A DNA stretch of 64,000 nucleotides from Strongyloides papillosus (taxonomy: Eukaryota; Nematoda; Chromadorea; Rhabditida; Strongyloididae). The translations under genes and the position numbers were made by a program. Below, piece after piece: positions 24,701 through 36,142 of this stretch (the stretch's first letter is position 1; each line of letters begins with the position of its first letter). The notes under the pieces were generated by a model. It did not search any database, was not told where the DNA came from, and saw nothing but the letters and a program-made list of their open reading frames with translations. The DNA lies in assembly GCA_005656395.1 (NCBI GenBank), contig SRSI01000011.1, forward strand, positions 1 through 64,000, in the 5' to 3' direction.

Positions 24701-25146
24701 TATATAACGATAGTCAGTAAAGTTATTTACATTTAATTTTTGTAGACTAATTGTAGGTTAAAATTTCTTTTACTTGATTGTTATTTTATAGATGATCATG
24801 AATAAAAGGTTAAATAAAAAACTCGTATTATTACTACCACAAAAATATTCATCATAATAAAAATTTTACTTTACTTATATTTCATCATGGGTACAAAAAA
24901 TACAAGCAATTATATTAACTAGAGAGTAGCAGTGTTAAATTTCACTACTTTAAATTAAAGTAAATAAGTCAATGGATCAAAAACTCTAGTTGGTTAAAAG
25001 TAAAAAATGAATTAGATTAAATTCTTTTTATCTTATGTTCTATAATATTGAAATAAAACTACTTCTTTTGGTGCTAAAATAAAAAAACATTATGATCTAA
25101 TACGAGTTAAATATAAAATGCTTGTATTTTCATATTAAATTTATTT

Positions 25147-25653
25147 TTATTCTTCAAGCATTTTTAATAAATTTCTTTTTTTTTGACTAACTTTTACCAA
25201 AGTTCCCGGATCTGTTGTTAAATCTAACCAACTCAAGTGAAAATATGTAGGTTTAAATCCTTTAAGCACATACTTTCTTGGAATTCCTCCGACAAGTATT
25301 CTTACATAACCCTTTTTATATAACATACAAGTATGAACAATTTTAAGATAAAGATCTTATAAATAAGCTATTAGTTTCTTACTTTATCACTTACATGGTT
25401 TACCAGCACTGGTAATTTTCGCGTTAATAAAAAATAAACTTTCAAACCTTGTCAATTCTCTAGCACAGAAGTGTTTATCAATTTTAGGATAAGAATTTGT
25501 AGATACAAAAATAAGAGCTTTCCCATTTCTAGAAAGTCCACATTTTAAGCCTCCTGTAACTCCTGTAATATATGATCTATATGGAGAGAAAATAGCTTCA
25601 ATTGTTTTATAGATAAAAACAAATGAAAGTATTATAAATGTTTTAAAATCCAT
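25147..25653 (-). CDS. Transthyretin-like secreted protein TTL-7
   Basis: Predicted 155-aa TTL protein, exons 25395-25653 and 25147-25355, intron 39 nt. The leader is MDFKTFIILSFVFIYKTIEA. SYITGVTGGLKC holds Cys 1; there is an additional Cys in HFCARELTRF. Exon 2 reads YLYLKIVHTC (Cys 2), GGIPRKYVLKGFKPTYFH and LDLTTDPGTLVK. The tail is the longest of the family here and is basic and helical (SQKKRNLLKMLEE). TCTTAAATACT on the plus strand at 25688-25698 provides the TATA-like motif, 35 nt before the ATG. Confidence 0.84.
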
Positions 25654-25687
25654 TATTCGAAATTATTTATTAGTAATAGAAAAATTC

Positions 25688-25698
25688 TCTTAAATACT
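25688..25698 (-). promoter_or_regulatory. TATA-like motif of TTL-7
   Basis: AGTATTTAAGA on the minus strand, 35 nt before the ATG at 25653. Confidence 0.4.
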
Positions 25699-26180
25699 GA
25701 AAATTATCATACTTAATGTTATATGACAAATATTTAAACCTTTTATGTAAGTAGAATCATAAAACAAAGATTGCAATTTTAAACATGTTTTATACGCTTT
25801 CTGTTAGTTATTAATTAAATACTGCATTATGGAAATCAGATATCATTATATAGATAAATATAAGTTATATTTAATCGATTACTATATAAATGAAATTTCA
25901 TATCATTTATTGAAATTTCTAGTAAAAAAGGCTCTTTAAATCAAATAATTTGTTTGATGATTATATGTTTTTACATATTATTATTTAACTTATTGTTTTA
26001 TTGATGTGTTAATTTCTTTCATATTTGATTAAGATAATTGTTTTGTTATATTTAATAAGTATAAGAAGTGTAAATTATTTTTAACTATATTTTATTTAAG
26101 AGCATTTTTCATAAGAAATAATCTAATGTGATAGGAAATGAAATTATTATTTCAAGAAATGATGTTAAAGTAAAAATTTT

Positions 26181-26268
26181 TGTTAGATGTTAATAAGTAT
26201 AAGACAATGATACGATGACAAATATGCAATATATATACTATCTAATAGTCATTGTTTCTTTCCTAACA
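26181..26268 (-). repeat. 3' LTR (88 bp)
   Basis: TGTTAG...CTAACA. It aligns with 27752-27843 with a few substitutions and a 5-bp length difference near 26240. Confidence 0.8.
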
Positions 26269-27752
26269 TTCTTCTCCAATTTGAAAAATTACAACTACAT
26301 GACATAGAAACTGAAGTTTCTCTATTTCTTGAGAATATTTTTATAGGTTTATTCGGAATTCTCGTATTCGTAGATGGTTTCTTTAACATATCTACTATTT
26401 GGTTTTTCAGATTCTCAATGTTATTTGTCGATTTATCTTTTATTTTTCTAGTAACTTTTTTTAAATTATTTGTATCACTTATGTCATTAGTTAACAACTC
26501 GTTCGAACCCGTAAATTATGCATCACTTGATCTACTTATTACGAATTCTTTCAAATCTGATAATAGTCTTATTTCTATCAAGTCATTTCTACCAATAAAA
26601 CCATATTATAATCTTTTACTAATAAAACTTTTGATACACAATGAATTTTTTTATCATTCCTACCCAATATTGTAAAATTGAAAGTTGTTGTTCCAGTGAC
26701 TTTAAGTCTACCACCACTAACATCAATAACATATTTTATTTTTGATGGATTTCTTTGGATGCATCTTAGTACTTAATTATCTGGTAAAATTGTCTTAAAG
26801 CAACCAGTGTCTGCTTCCATTTCTTGTTTCCATTTAATTTTGTTACTGAAGAACTTAACACTCAGCATCATTGTACTTGTATTTTTATTCAATTTTACAG
26901 TATTAACGTCTAACACATTTACTTTTTTTGCGATTTGAACAGCATTTGCTTTTGTTAAATTATCTTTTGAGCTTTTTTTTGAATCTGATTAACTGTCAGT
27001 AAAGTTTTCTACTCTTTTTGCTTTCTTTTTACACACTTTTACTATATGTTGTTTAGAACCACATCTAAAACAGCCATTAAATTTCCTCTTAAATTTATCT
27101 TTCATAATTCTAAGAACTGTTAACTTTATTTACTGAAACCTCCTCCTGAGTTTCTTCTCTTACTATTGATTTGAATGGCTTATACTGTCTCTAAATTCTG
27201 AACTTGATATAAATTGAACTCTCTTTATAGTTCCTATGTCTTTTTCCTCTCATCTTTAGATTCTGATTTCACCACTATATCATTAGAATCATATTTATCC
27301 ATAATTTTCTTTCTCCCTGTACTTTCTAAAAATCGATTATCATTTTTGAATTTCATTAAAAACACTAATCCTGACAACTCAGATTTTGAAATGATTTCTC
27401 CGGAAAAACCTTCTACTGCTAATGTAATTTCAGTACATAAATCACTTGCATCACTGTATGATTTACTATAAATTATCAAGTTTACAATATTTGAAAACCG
27501 AGTTTTTCATCCAAATGTTATAGTAAAACTACTATATAAGTCAACAATTTTAACTGTTTCTTTCGATCTACTATCATTTATCAACTGACTTCTAATCTTT
27601 GTAAATAAACTGAATTCCAAGCATCCGATAAATCTTGAAACTTTCTTTTCATCATAGATAGTATCTAAAATGCATTTCATTTACTTAAAAAATAATTGAA
27701 GATTCACTTTTCCTTCACAGAACTGCACACACGAGTTGTTCACAAACGCCAT
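26250..27752 (-). pseudogene. gag-protease remnant of LTR element
   Basis: The frame starts MAFVNNSCVQFCEGKVNLQL, stops after a further FFK, and continues with gag-like sequence (KVSRFIGCLEFSLFTKIRSQL). A zinc knuckle C-x2-C-x4-H-x4-C (CFRCGSKQHIVKVC) lies at 27031-27072. An aspartic-protease core reads EADTGC with ILPDN after it near 26775-26825 (usual form D-(T/S)-G-A), followed by a stop. The last open part, 26497-26249, is polar with no recognised domain. Several stops and frameshifts; dead. Confidence 0.72.
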
Positions 27753-27843
27753 GTTAGATGTTAATAAATATAAGACAATGATACGACGACAAATATGCAA
27801 TATATATGCATACTGTCTAATTTGTCATTTTTTTTCTCTAATA
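27752..27843 (-). repeat. 5' LTR (about 92 bp)
   Basis: Partner of 26181-26268. The outer end has drifted (CTCTAATA instead of CCTAACA). The last LTR base is also the first base of the gag ATG (27752-27750). Confidence 0.75.
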
Positions 27844-27879
27844 TCTTTAAATTTCTGAATAGCTGAAAAAAGAATTTTA

Positions 27880-28310
27880 TTTTTTATGTGTCTTTTTACT
27901 TAAGAATTTTTATTCTAATGGTCTACATTTTTTTAGAGAATAACATTCTTTTTCACAGTTTAGATAATTCTACTGTTCCTATATTAAATAATTCTAATAT
28001 TGGATAATTTATACTTGTAAGATATTCAAAAATTTCCTTGACCAATATCTTATGTGGTAAAACTTTACTTATTCAACATTTATACAATTTTTTAGCAAAG
28101 GTTCTGCTAAGAAATTTAAATTGCTTCAATATAAACGTTTTTTGGGTTCAAAAATTCTTTCTATTTTTCATAACAGATAAAATGGACTTCTAAATTGTTC
28201 AATCAATTCCTTTAACTGCTATTGAATATATGAAAAACAGGTAACTTCTTACAGCAACTTCATAATAAAAATAATTAAAAATTTTTGAAATTTACTATAT
28301 AAAATATTTT
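27880..28310 (-). pseudogene. TTL pseudogene 8 (relic)
   Basis: Exon-2 part near 27990-27940 reads LFNIGTVELSKL, a good match to the TTL C-terminal strand. Upstream (28070-28310) only fragments of exon 1 survive, such as TAIEYMKN-like frames and a hydrophobic leader-like segment near 28260. Many stops. It lies directly beside the LTR element. Confidence 0.5.
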
Positions 28311-28840
28311 GATATTTTTGAAATAAAATTTTATTTTATACTGAAAATTTCTAAGTAAAGTATTTGAAGACAAATATTTAAATTACAGCATAAGAAGAAT
28401 CAAATAAAAAAAATGTTAAGTAAATACTGATTTCTTTTTTGTAATTGATTATTAACCAGCAACCACCTACACATCATACATCTTTTTATGGCATAAAGAA
28501 CAAAATGGTTTGATTTATAATAATTTGATGAAGTTTTTGAAGATAATGCTAATTATGTAATTATAGAATTAAACTTCCTAAAAACTCTTATGCATAATTT
28601 TTAGCATAAGAAAAGTTTTTAGCCGAGAAAAACCAATTCTAACTAATGAGAAAGTATACTTTATGTTATTTTTTTAAAAATTTCCTCATACTTATTGTGC
28701 ACTTTATTGTAAAATATTAAATATTCAATAGTTGTAAATAATTACTTTATCTCTACTTTTTTCTAGTTGATTTCATTAAATTATTTGCAAAAGTTGAATA
28801 TTTGAAGATTTTTAACACTTACCAGGAACTAAAAGTTATA

Positions 28841-29557
28841 CGAGGGTCATTCAATAAGTAAAGAGACAGGTCATCATAGGTAAAAAAATAGCAAAATAAA
28901 AACGATGATAAGAAATAAATCATGAAATAAGAACTATTTCTATCATTTTTACATAATTTGCAGTAAAAATTTTCCGCTCTAAATAAACTATATTTTACGA
29001 TCTAATGATAGCATCCCCTCTTGAAAACTGTACTTTAGAGGAACAATGTTTTGTAATAAGATTCCTTGTCTCAGAAAACGTTAAACTTTCCGAAATTTTT
29101 TCCTGAATGCTTAAGTAATATGGTAGAAGCTGTATGAATCGTGCAAATTTCTGGAAAAATGTGGCACAAGTGTAAGCACAGTTTATTCGCTAATACAAAG
29201 TAAACTGAACTATCGTAAAAAAGGTGCAAAAAGACTTGGTTGAGATATTTTGTTACATTCACAGTACAGTCCAGATTGTGAACAATCAAATTTTTATTTT
29301 GTTTGGGCTTCTCAAAGATTCTTTTCGTTGAGTAAGATTTAACGATAATGAAAATGTAAAGAAAAAAATACAGAAATGGCTAAAATCTCTAGATAAAAAT
29401 TTTTTTGCCATTGGCATTAGAAAGCTCGTGGAAAGATCGAACAAATGTATAAATGTAGCTGGGGATTATATCAAAAAATAAGTAAAATTTGGAACTTATA
29501 CGATAATAAATTTTTGAGTTATGATCATTTGTCTCTTTACTTATTGAATGACTCTCG
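28841..29557 (+). mobile_element. Degenerate mariner element (CGAGGGTCATTCAATAAGT ends)
   Basis: Inverted ends CGAGGGTCATTCAATAAGTA and AAGAGAC beyond it, at 28841 and 29557, flanked by TA (28839-28840, 29558-29559). 717 bp, so internally deleted. The plus strand retains the transposase C-terminus at about 29300-29483: FNDNENVKKKIQKWLKSLDK, then FFAIGIRKLVERSNKCINVAGDYIKK (given here in two pieces of one frame, broken by a stop just before), matching the mariner ending G-I-x-K-L-(V/P)-x-R-x-x-K-C-(I/V)...GDY. It is a different mariner lineage from the two above. Confidence 0.88.
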
Positions 29558-30764
29558 TATATTATTAAACTATTATTTATTTTATAGAAAATTTATCAAA
29601 AGCTGTCTTCTACAAAGTTATCCACTTAATTAAAATTTTCAATTTTTACATTAAATTTCACTTTAAAAAGGTTAACTATTTTAATTAACACAATATTCTT
29701 TTTGGTAGTATGGCCTATTTAATATGCAGTAATAGTTTCGCAACATGTATTCTAACGAATACGTACTAGCTTGATTCTTTACCAGGAGTCGAGATTATGA
29801 TTGAAAAATAAATTAGCAATAATAATTAATTACGATACAGATAAAGCAAAAGTTATAATAAAAAAATTAATTATGTATTAATGTTAGTGAACAACAGTAA
29901 TTGATAGATTTATTTTTCCACAGATTTATAAAGACTAAGATCCATCTTTATCCTGTCATTGTAGTTTTTTGATTAGTTTAAATTATTTTATCATATATGC
30001 TATTTCTCTTCTATCATTCTTATGTTTCTTCTTAGTTTAATCTTGCGTAAGCATTATTGTCTACTTGATTCATTTCTCTTTAGTTTAATATTTTGTCAAA
30101 CATACATTTCTGATTATTATTATTTTACACAACTTTTACTTCTACTTTTATCGTTACATCTTCAGTTTGACGTGCATCATATCAATCCTATAAAAAGTTT
30201 ATCTTAATAAAATTGATGAATAAAAATTACTTTATCATAGAAGTCTATCAAACTAATGAATTGTTTAAAGCTTTTAAGTTTACAATATATAAGTATCAAC
30301 AATAGAATGATAACTTTGCAAAAGATTTTTGCAAATTATATTGAAATGAACTTAATAAATTAAAATTTATAATTTGTAAATTGTAGAAATGAGTTATAAT
30401 AATTTTGAAGTATACATTATCTTAACATTTATTCTAAGCAAACATCTTTTATAAGATACAATTCTTATCAGATCAAAAATTTAAAAACTGAGCAAGGTAA
30501 AAAATTTTTATTGTCAAATTTATTTAAATTTTATTGTTAAAACAGTTCTATGAGAATTTCTTTCTTTGAGAAATTATTCTTGTTCTTACAAAGTGAGCAA
30601 TTAAATTGCTTAAAAAATCATAAAAATTTAATTTTTTCTTGAATTTAAATATATATTTTGTGAGAATTTGTTTAGTTAGTACCTTCCCTATTTGAACTTT
30701 ATATTTTACAGTTTATGATAAGCTTTAATAAATGTATCTGTTATAATAAATTCTTATTTTTTTG
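29558..30764. other. Spacer without recognised gene
   Basis: Two plus-strand open frames of about 60 codons (29445 within the mariner, 30022) are hydrophobic and AT-driven and have no family features. The region 29690-29800 is somewhat more complex. Nothing supportable. Confidence 0.4.
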
Positions 30765-31034
30765 ATCAACTGATTACTAGGCTTATAGATTTTTCTTACC
30801 TTCCTATACAATATAAAACGCTTTCCATACTTTATAAAAGTTTAAACAACCGGTCATTTCTCAAATACAAATTATACTTTATCAGTTACCACAAAATAAG
30901 TAGTCTCAATATTATAATATTTACAAGTAAGACCTTCTATAACATCAACTGAACAAATCGTCTAAAGATATTTTATTTCATAGGTCTTATAGATAAATGA
31001 AATAAAAATTTTATTAAAATATTTAGAATGATCA
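30765..31034 (-). pseudogene. TTL pseudogene 9 (relic)
   Basis: Minus-strand frame with stops still reads SVDVIEGLTCKYYN (first family Cys in the VEGGLTC context) and, after stops, TFIKYGKRFILYRKVRKIYKP, matching the end of exon 1 in TTL-4. The leader is broken by frameshifts (MIILNILIKFLFHLS). A separate exon 2 could not be identified below it. Confidence 0.6.
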
Positions 31035-32356
31035 TTTAGAAGTTTATTGATATAATCAAAAAAGACTTAATTTTATATTTGAAATTATCAAAATAAAATA
31101 AAACAATTATTCAAACTTCAATGTGGGTATAATCATTAAAGAAAGAATATGATTTTTTAATACTATTGATATTTTTTTTATGATAGAATGTAAAAATTTC
31201 GAATACTAAGTATCAATACTAATTAATTGAATAAATTAAACATATTTTAATTAATTGTGATGAAACAAACATTTTTAAAATCATAAAATGTTTAGTTACA
31301 ACATATTTTTACATCTATCTAATGAAAAATTTAAAATATTTAACCTTATTGATTGCCACATCAATCTTTAAGCTCTGAGAACCTGTATAAATCGTAAAAA
31401 AATCTAAAACATAGAAAAAAAAACATTACCAAAGAATTGCTTTTATGCAAATGTTCTTAAGAAAATGCCATCATTTTAACTACATTGCTATTTCTGATCT
31501 GAATTAGTTATCCATTTTTATTTATTTATAAATTTAATACAATTGTGTTGGACAATAAAAGAACACTTTATTATCGATACTGATTTTATTTATAAAAAAA
31601 CATTTTTTATATATTAGTTAAAATTGCGATGACAACAAAGTTAGATAAATATAATCCTCTTGCACCATGACCAACAAATTAGCTAATTGAACTATTTCAT
31701 TTACATGTTTTATTTTATCACTTTTATGATGCTGAGATAGGTATAACTTTTTAAATAAAATTCAAATCTAGTAATAGTAAGTATTTTCCACTATTTTATT
31801 ATATATATGTTTTGACAGAAAACTTTTTTTATGTTGAGTTATCTCTGTCTTGATTGTAATCTTTTAATTAAAAAATGTACTTTTATCTTGTGAATCACTG
31901 TAATAAAAGCAAACTTTGAAATTTTTAATTAAATCATGAAGTATTTGAAATCTATATCACAAGTTTCTACAATTATCTGTTAATCTATTAATTTAATCGA
32001 TTTATTTTATAAGATTCAACACTTATATACCTTTTTACAATGAATTTTCCACGAATAAATTGTGCAATTGCTTATTTTATGGAACTTATAGTTTTTAAGT
32101 ATAATATTAAATCTTCAATTATTCAAATTTGATGAAATTAAACTTTATCTCATCTATATGTTTCCAAAAGAAGACCTTCAATATGACACTAATATATATC
32201 GATCAAAAATAAAAATTAATATTTTGAGCAATAATATAAATTAACGATCTAAATAATTTCAAGATAAAAAGGAAAATCTTTTTATTGTTGCATTTATGCT
32301 TTTTTTACTATAATAAAGTTTTATAAAACACTAATTCTATTACCACGAAATGTAGA
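31035..32356. other. AT-rich spacer
   Basis: No gene, RNA or repeat recognised. Confidence 0.4.
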
Positions 32357-32826
32357 TTATTTTTTTATTATACCAGATAACTCAATTCTTCCTAAATTAA
32401 ACCAATTTAATTGTGTACTTCTTTTAGTAATATAAAACTTAGGAATATATATATTTAACTCTTTTCGACGAACAATTCCACCTGGTATACAAGTATGATA
32501 AACTTTAAGGAATAATTCTAATAAGTAGTTTTTAATTTTATAAATAGTTACTTACTAGGTTTATGTCTTCTTTTTGCATTTGCTTTGAGATAAAATCTTG
32601 ATTGATAATTTACTTCTAAGCGAGCAATTGGATGCCATTGAAATAGCCTATTTGGTTTTTCAGTTACCAAAATGACAACATGTCCTCTTGACTTGTATCT
32701 ACATGTAAAAATTCCCGAAACTGGTATTGTATATATATTTTTTCCAAAGCGAAAACCAAAACCCACTATGATGTTATTAAATATAAAAAAAATTAATAAA
32801 GTTGTAAATATTTTAATGTTCATCAC
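32357..32826 (-). CDS. Transthyretin-like secreted protein TTL-8
   Basis: Predicted 143-aa TTL protein, exons 32556-32826 and 32357-32517, intron 38 nt ending TTAG. The leader is MMNIKIFTTLLIFFIFNNII. IYTIPVSGIFTCRYKSRG has Cys 1. SRFYLKANAKRRHKP ends exon 1. Exon 2 reads KLFLKVYHTC (Cys 2), IYIPKFYITKRSTQ and GRIELSG. This copy resembles the classical TTL K-(I/V)-Y-H-x-C motif more than its neighbours do. It is shorter at the C-terminus, and no clear TATTTAAA motif precedes it. Confidence 0.83.
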
Positions 32827-33455
32827 AAAAGTAGATACATTAATATTTTTAGAATGAAGTAGATTTTATTATATATTAAAAATTTTAAATTGGAGTGGTA
32901 AAAAGTAAATATTTAAACTTGAATACAAAAAGAATCGAAGAACAATAAATATATCTTTTAGCAAATATTGCTATTCAATCTATTTGGAATCAATAAATTT
33001 CTAACGTTCTATGTAATTTATCATTTTACAAAAATTTTTTCTATTAATATTTTTGCAACATATGCTTGCTGTATTTTTAAAATAAATTAAGGAAATAATT
33101 TAACTCTTTCACAGATAAATACTTACCAATCTTAAGTTAGCAAGTTCTTCTGTTTTATGTTATAAAATCCAAACCTCGGTCAATTCTTGTTTACTATGGT
33201 TGGAAAAAATATTTCTATATAACAAATTTATTTAATCTTTAGAAATTCTAACTTGAATAATTGTAATAATAATTAAGTATATACAAAGCTCTTTTATTTT
33301 TATATTTTCTAAAAACATTATTTGCAATACACTAAAATATCGAATAAAAAATGCAATACAATCATCATTTTATAAAATTCTAACAAATCGAATGTTTAAA
33401 GGCTTGTCAAAGAGGAGAAAAAATTTTTATCTTCATACTTATTTTTATCTTACTG

Positions 33456-34168
33456 CACACAAAAAATGAAAAGGACACAGGTTTGCATAAAATGTAACAA
33501 TTTGTCCTACCTAAAAAATTTGAATTTTCTTAATTTACGACTAATTTTATCGCAATTATTTCGTTTATAAAAATTAAAACAATAGTTAGGGAATTATTAA
33601 ATAAGTTTATATTTTTCTAGTATACTATTTTTATTTTAGAATACAAGTAGTTTTCTACAATCCATTTTAAAATACATGATTAAAATTTAATTCTATGTAA
33701 AATTACAAAAACTTTTATAAAAAACATTTTTAACATATTACAGTACATTTTTTTAATATTTTTCAATAGTTTAAATTATTATAAATTGTATTTTATGAAA
33801 TTTTTAAACTTTTTGTTGTTAGTAGATTGTTTAGAATAATGATCTTTACTAAAACATCAATAATTTTACATGAAATTGACTTTTAATATCGTATTTTATA
33901 AAATAAAAAAACAAGTTAAGATTTAAATGAGCATAATGTCATAAAAAATTAAAAAAAATTCACATTAATTTAAAAGTCAAACATATATCTCTGTAAAAAA
34001 ACGGCAAAAAGTAAGCGACAACCTAATATTTTGCGTTGTATAAAAATTTGTGCTGTCGCTTGATATTTTTTAAATTTGAATAATATTCAATTTTTTAAAA
34101 TGGTGGGACATTTTTTTGCATTATAGATAGATTTGTCAAAATTTGTCCTTTTTATTTTTTGTGTGTGT
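33456..34168. mobile_element. Putative foldback/MITE with CACACAAAAAATGAAAAGGAC ends
   Basis: CACACAAAAAATGAAAAGGA at 33456 is answered by the inverted CACACAAAAAATAAAAAGGAC ending at 34168. Weaker symmetry continues inward for about 50 bp (GCATAAAA/GCAAAAAA, AAAAAATTTGAATTTT-like). There is no coding frame, and the target duplication is not resolved. Nested near one end is an 8-bp palindrome pair, AAGCGACA (34013-34020) and TGTCGCTT (34054-34061); GCGACAACCTAATA there resembles a mariner terminus. Confidence 0.5.
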
Positions 34169-34205
34169 TAAAGTATTTTTTACACAATATTACTTTTTCG
34201 CTGTG

Positions 34206-34671
34206 CTATTCAGCTCTTCCTTCTAAACGAGACAACTCTAGAAATCCCATATTAAATAAATAGAACTTTCGACCACTTATTGCGACATATTTCGGAGGAA
34301 TTTGTTTAACATACACCTTTTGTTGTAAAACTTTGGCTCTTACACAATTATGAATAATTTTAACATAAAAATCTAAGAAAATAAACTTTTTATTTTTTAA
34401 TTAATCACTTACAAGGGCTAAAAATCCCCTTTAATCTTCCTTTAAGATAAAATGTTTTTCCGAATCTTACAAATGATTGAGCAACTGGTCTTTTTTCCAA
34501 TATTTTACGTGGTTTTTCAGATATCATAACGCGAGCAAATCCTACTTTTCTATAATTACAATGGAGAAATCCTGTAATACCAGCCGAAAAAACTGTGAAT
34601 GGATAACGTGCTCCAACAATTTTATAGATAAGATTTATCAAAAGTACCGTAAAAATATTTAAAATATTCAT
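34206..34671 (-). CDS. Transthyretin-like secreted protein TTL-9
   Basis: Predicted 141-aa TTL protein, exons 34413-34671 and 34206-34372, intron 40 nt ending CTTAG. The leader is MNILNIFTVLLINLIYKIVG. FSAGITGFLHC has Cys 1. FGKTFYLKGRLKGIFSP ends exon 1. Exon 2 reads YFYVKIIHNC (Cys 2), KQIPPKYVAISGRKF and MGFLELSRLEG. It is the last intact TTL before the CAP genes. An A/T-alternating TATA stretch lies near 34700, about 32 nt upstream of the ATG. The putative foldback element ends only 38 bp downstream of its stop codon. Confidence 0.84.
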
Positions 34672-35447
34672 TTGGAAATGTATTAATATATTAAAAAAAT
34701 ACTTCTATATATATATAAAAAAATGATGAAAGCAAAATGTTAACAAATATTTGAATGTTCATATAAAAAGAACCAAATAGTAATATTTTGATTTTTTTAT
34801 CAAATTGATATATCTTTTTACTTTAGATTATGAAAATTTTAACGGATAGATTTCAGATATTTATTATTAACATAAATAAGAATTTGGTTAGTTTAATTAA
34901 AGATAAACCCTTATAAAAATATAAAATATTTTATTCTTAGATATTTTAAATTATCTTTTGGTAAAAGTTTTATTTTAATATAATTAGGTCATAAACTTCA
35001 ATAATCAGAGGTTAAAAAAGAATTTTTAAAAATCATTTATAAATCCAGTGAGAATATCAATTTTTATAATCTTTAATGTTTGTACATCTTTACGCAGACC
35101 ATTATTTATTAATAAGTTGTATTATTATATATTTTAAGTTAAATATAAATTTAATGGTTGTCAAGTTATCTTATGTGAATGGGACATTCTAAATGTATTT
35201 TAAGAAATATATTTGTATTTCCTAACTTTCTTATTTTATATTATTGATTTCATTTTCAAGTCTTTTTTAATATTCTAGAATTTACACTAAAATTATTTAT
35301 TCATATAAAATCACTAGCATTTATATTTTTGTCAAGGAAGACATTTTATATAATATTAGTATATATTAATTAAAAATAAAAATTAATTTCTAAATAATAC
35401 TATATAATCAATGTCATTATTTTTTAGAATGTTATGAAAAAATTCTT

Positions 35448-36142
35448 TTATAGGAAGCTTATTTTTCTTAAACAAATCGAATGCCATCTTTTTATACCAG
35501 ATAAATCTAGTATTCCCACATCGAATACTTCTAAGTACTTGCCTTTTTTTGAGATAAAACATCTAGGGATTTCTTTAACTATCATTTTTTGTTGAAAAAT
35601 TTTTGATCTTCCACAAGTATGAATAATTTTAGAAATAGTTCTAGAATTATATTTAGTTTCATAAATAATCACTTACTAGGTTTTATTCATTTTGTTATGA
35701 AATACAAATATTATACACACAAGTATGTATATTGTTTATTAACAATCGAGAAGTGCCCAGCTATCATATGTTTTATTTTACATTTATAGTAATCAAAAAA
35801 TAGATAAGAAATGTATAAGTATTTAAATAGTCTTTTGTCTTTTAGGCTTGATTATTGATATTATTTTATTTCTTACTTCATGTCAATCAATTTCCATTAC
35901 AATTTTTTTATCTTTCCTCCAAGATAGAATGTCTTTTTATATGAAATAAGTGTGTTATCAATTGGATGGTTTTCAAACATTTTATGCGGTTTTTCGGATA
36001 TTGAGACAAAAACTTTTCCTACTGCCTATATTTATATTTCGGAATTTCTATCACTGACACTTTATACAGAGAAGTATGTGGAAAACATACAAAAACAATT
36101 TTGAATAAGATGAAAATTAAAAATGTTCTAAAATTTAACATA
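35448..36142 (-). pseudogene. TTL pseudogene 10 (interrupted)
   Basis: Exon 2 is open (35650-35448): SKIIHTC (Cys 2), KEIPRCFISKKGK and GILDLSG, ending at TAG/TAA-rich sequence. A KP-stop-GTAAGT remnant of the exon 1 end is at about 35683. The rest of exon 1 lies 200 bp further away: MLNFRTFLIFILFKIVFVC leader, VSVIEIPKYKY (Cys 1 replaced by Tyr or shifted), a stop, then GKVFVSISEKPHKMFEN and YKKTFYLGGKI in another frame. So a roughly 200-bp insertion (about 35695-35900) plus frameshifts killed it. Confidence 0.68.

Larger units (their letters stand above)
26181..27843 (-). mobile_element. Small LTR retrotransposon, gag/protease remnant
   Basis: Direct repeats at 26181-26268 and 27752-27843 begin TGTTAGATGTTAATAA; the left one ends CTAACA, so each is a TG...CA LTR of only about 90 bp. 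Coding remains run on the minus strand, making 27752-27843 the 5' LTR. The first bases after it, TGGCGTTTGTG, start like a primer-binding site (TGG), and GGAGAAGAA sits directly before the 3' LTR as a polypurine tract. The whole is 1.66 kb: reverse transcriptase, RNase H and integrase are missing, so it is an internally deleted Metaviridae/Gypsy-like or related element. No clear target duplication. Confidence 0.8.

Noticed and set aside
26418..26675. Plus-strand open frame of 85 codons
   Set aside because: It is antisense to the gag/protease remnant of the LTR element. The minus strand carries the zinc knuckle and protease motif. Same for 27214-27471.
29071..29289. 72-codon minus-strand frame inside the CGAGGG mariner
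   Set aside because: The transposase C-terminus is readable on the plus strand, so this is its shadow.
34011..34026. GCGACAACCTAATA resembling a mariner right end
   Set aside because: No opposing TTAGGTTGTCGC end in the vicinity and no transposase remains. Noted inside the foldback entry, not called as a separate element.
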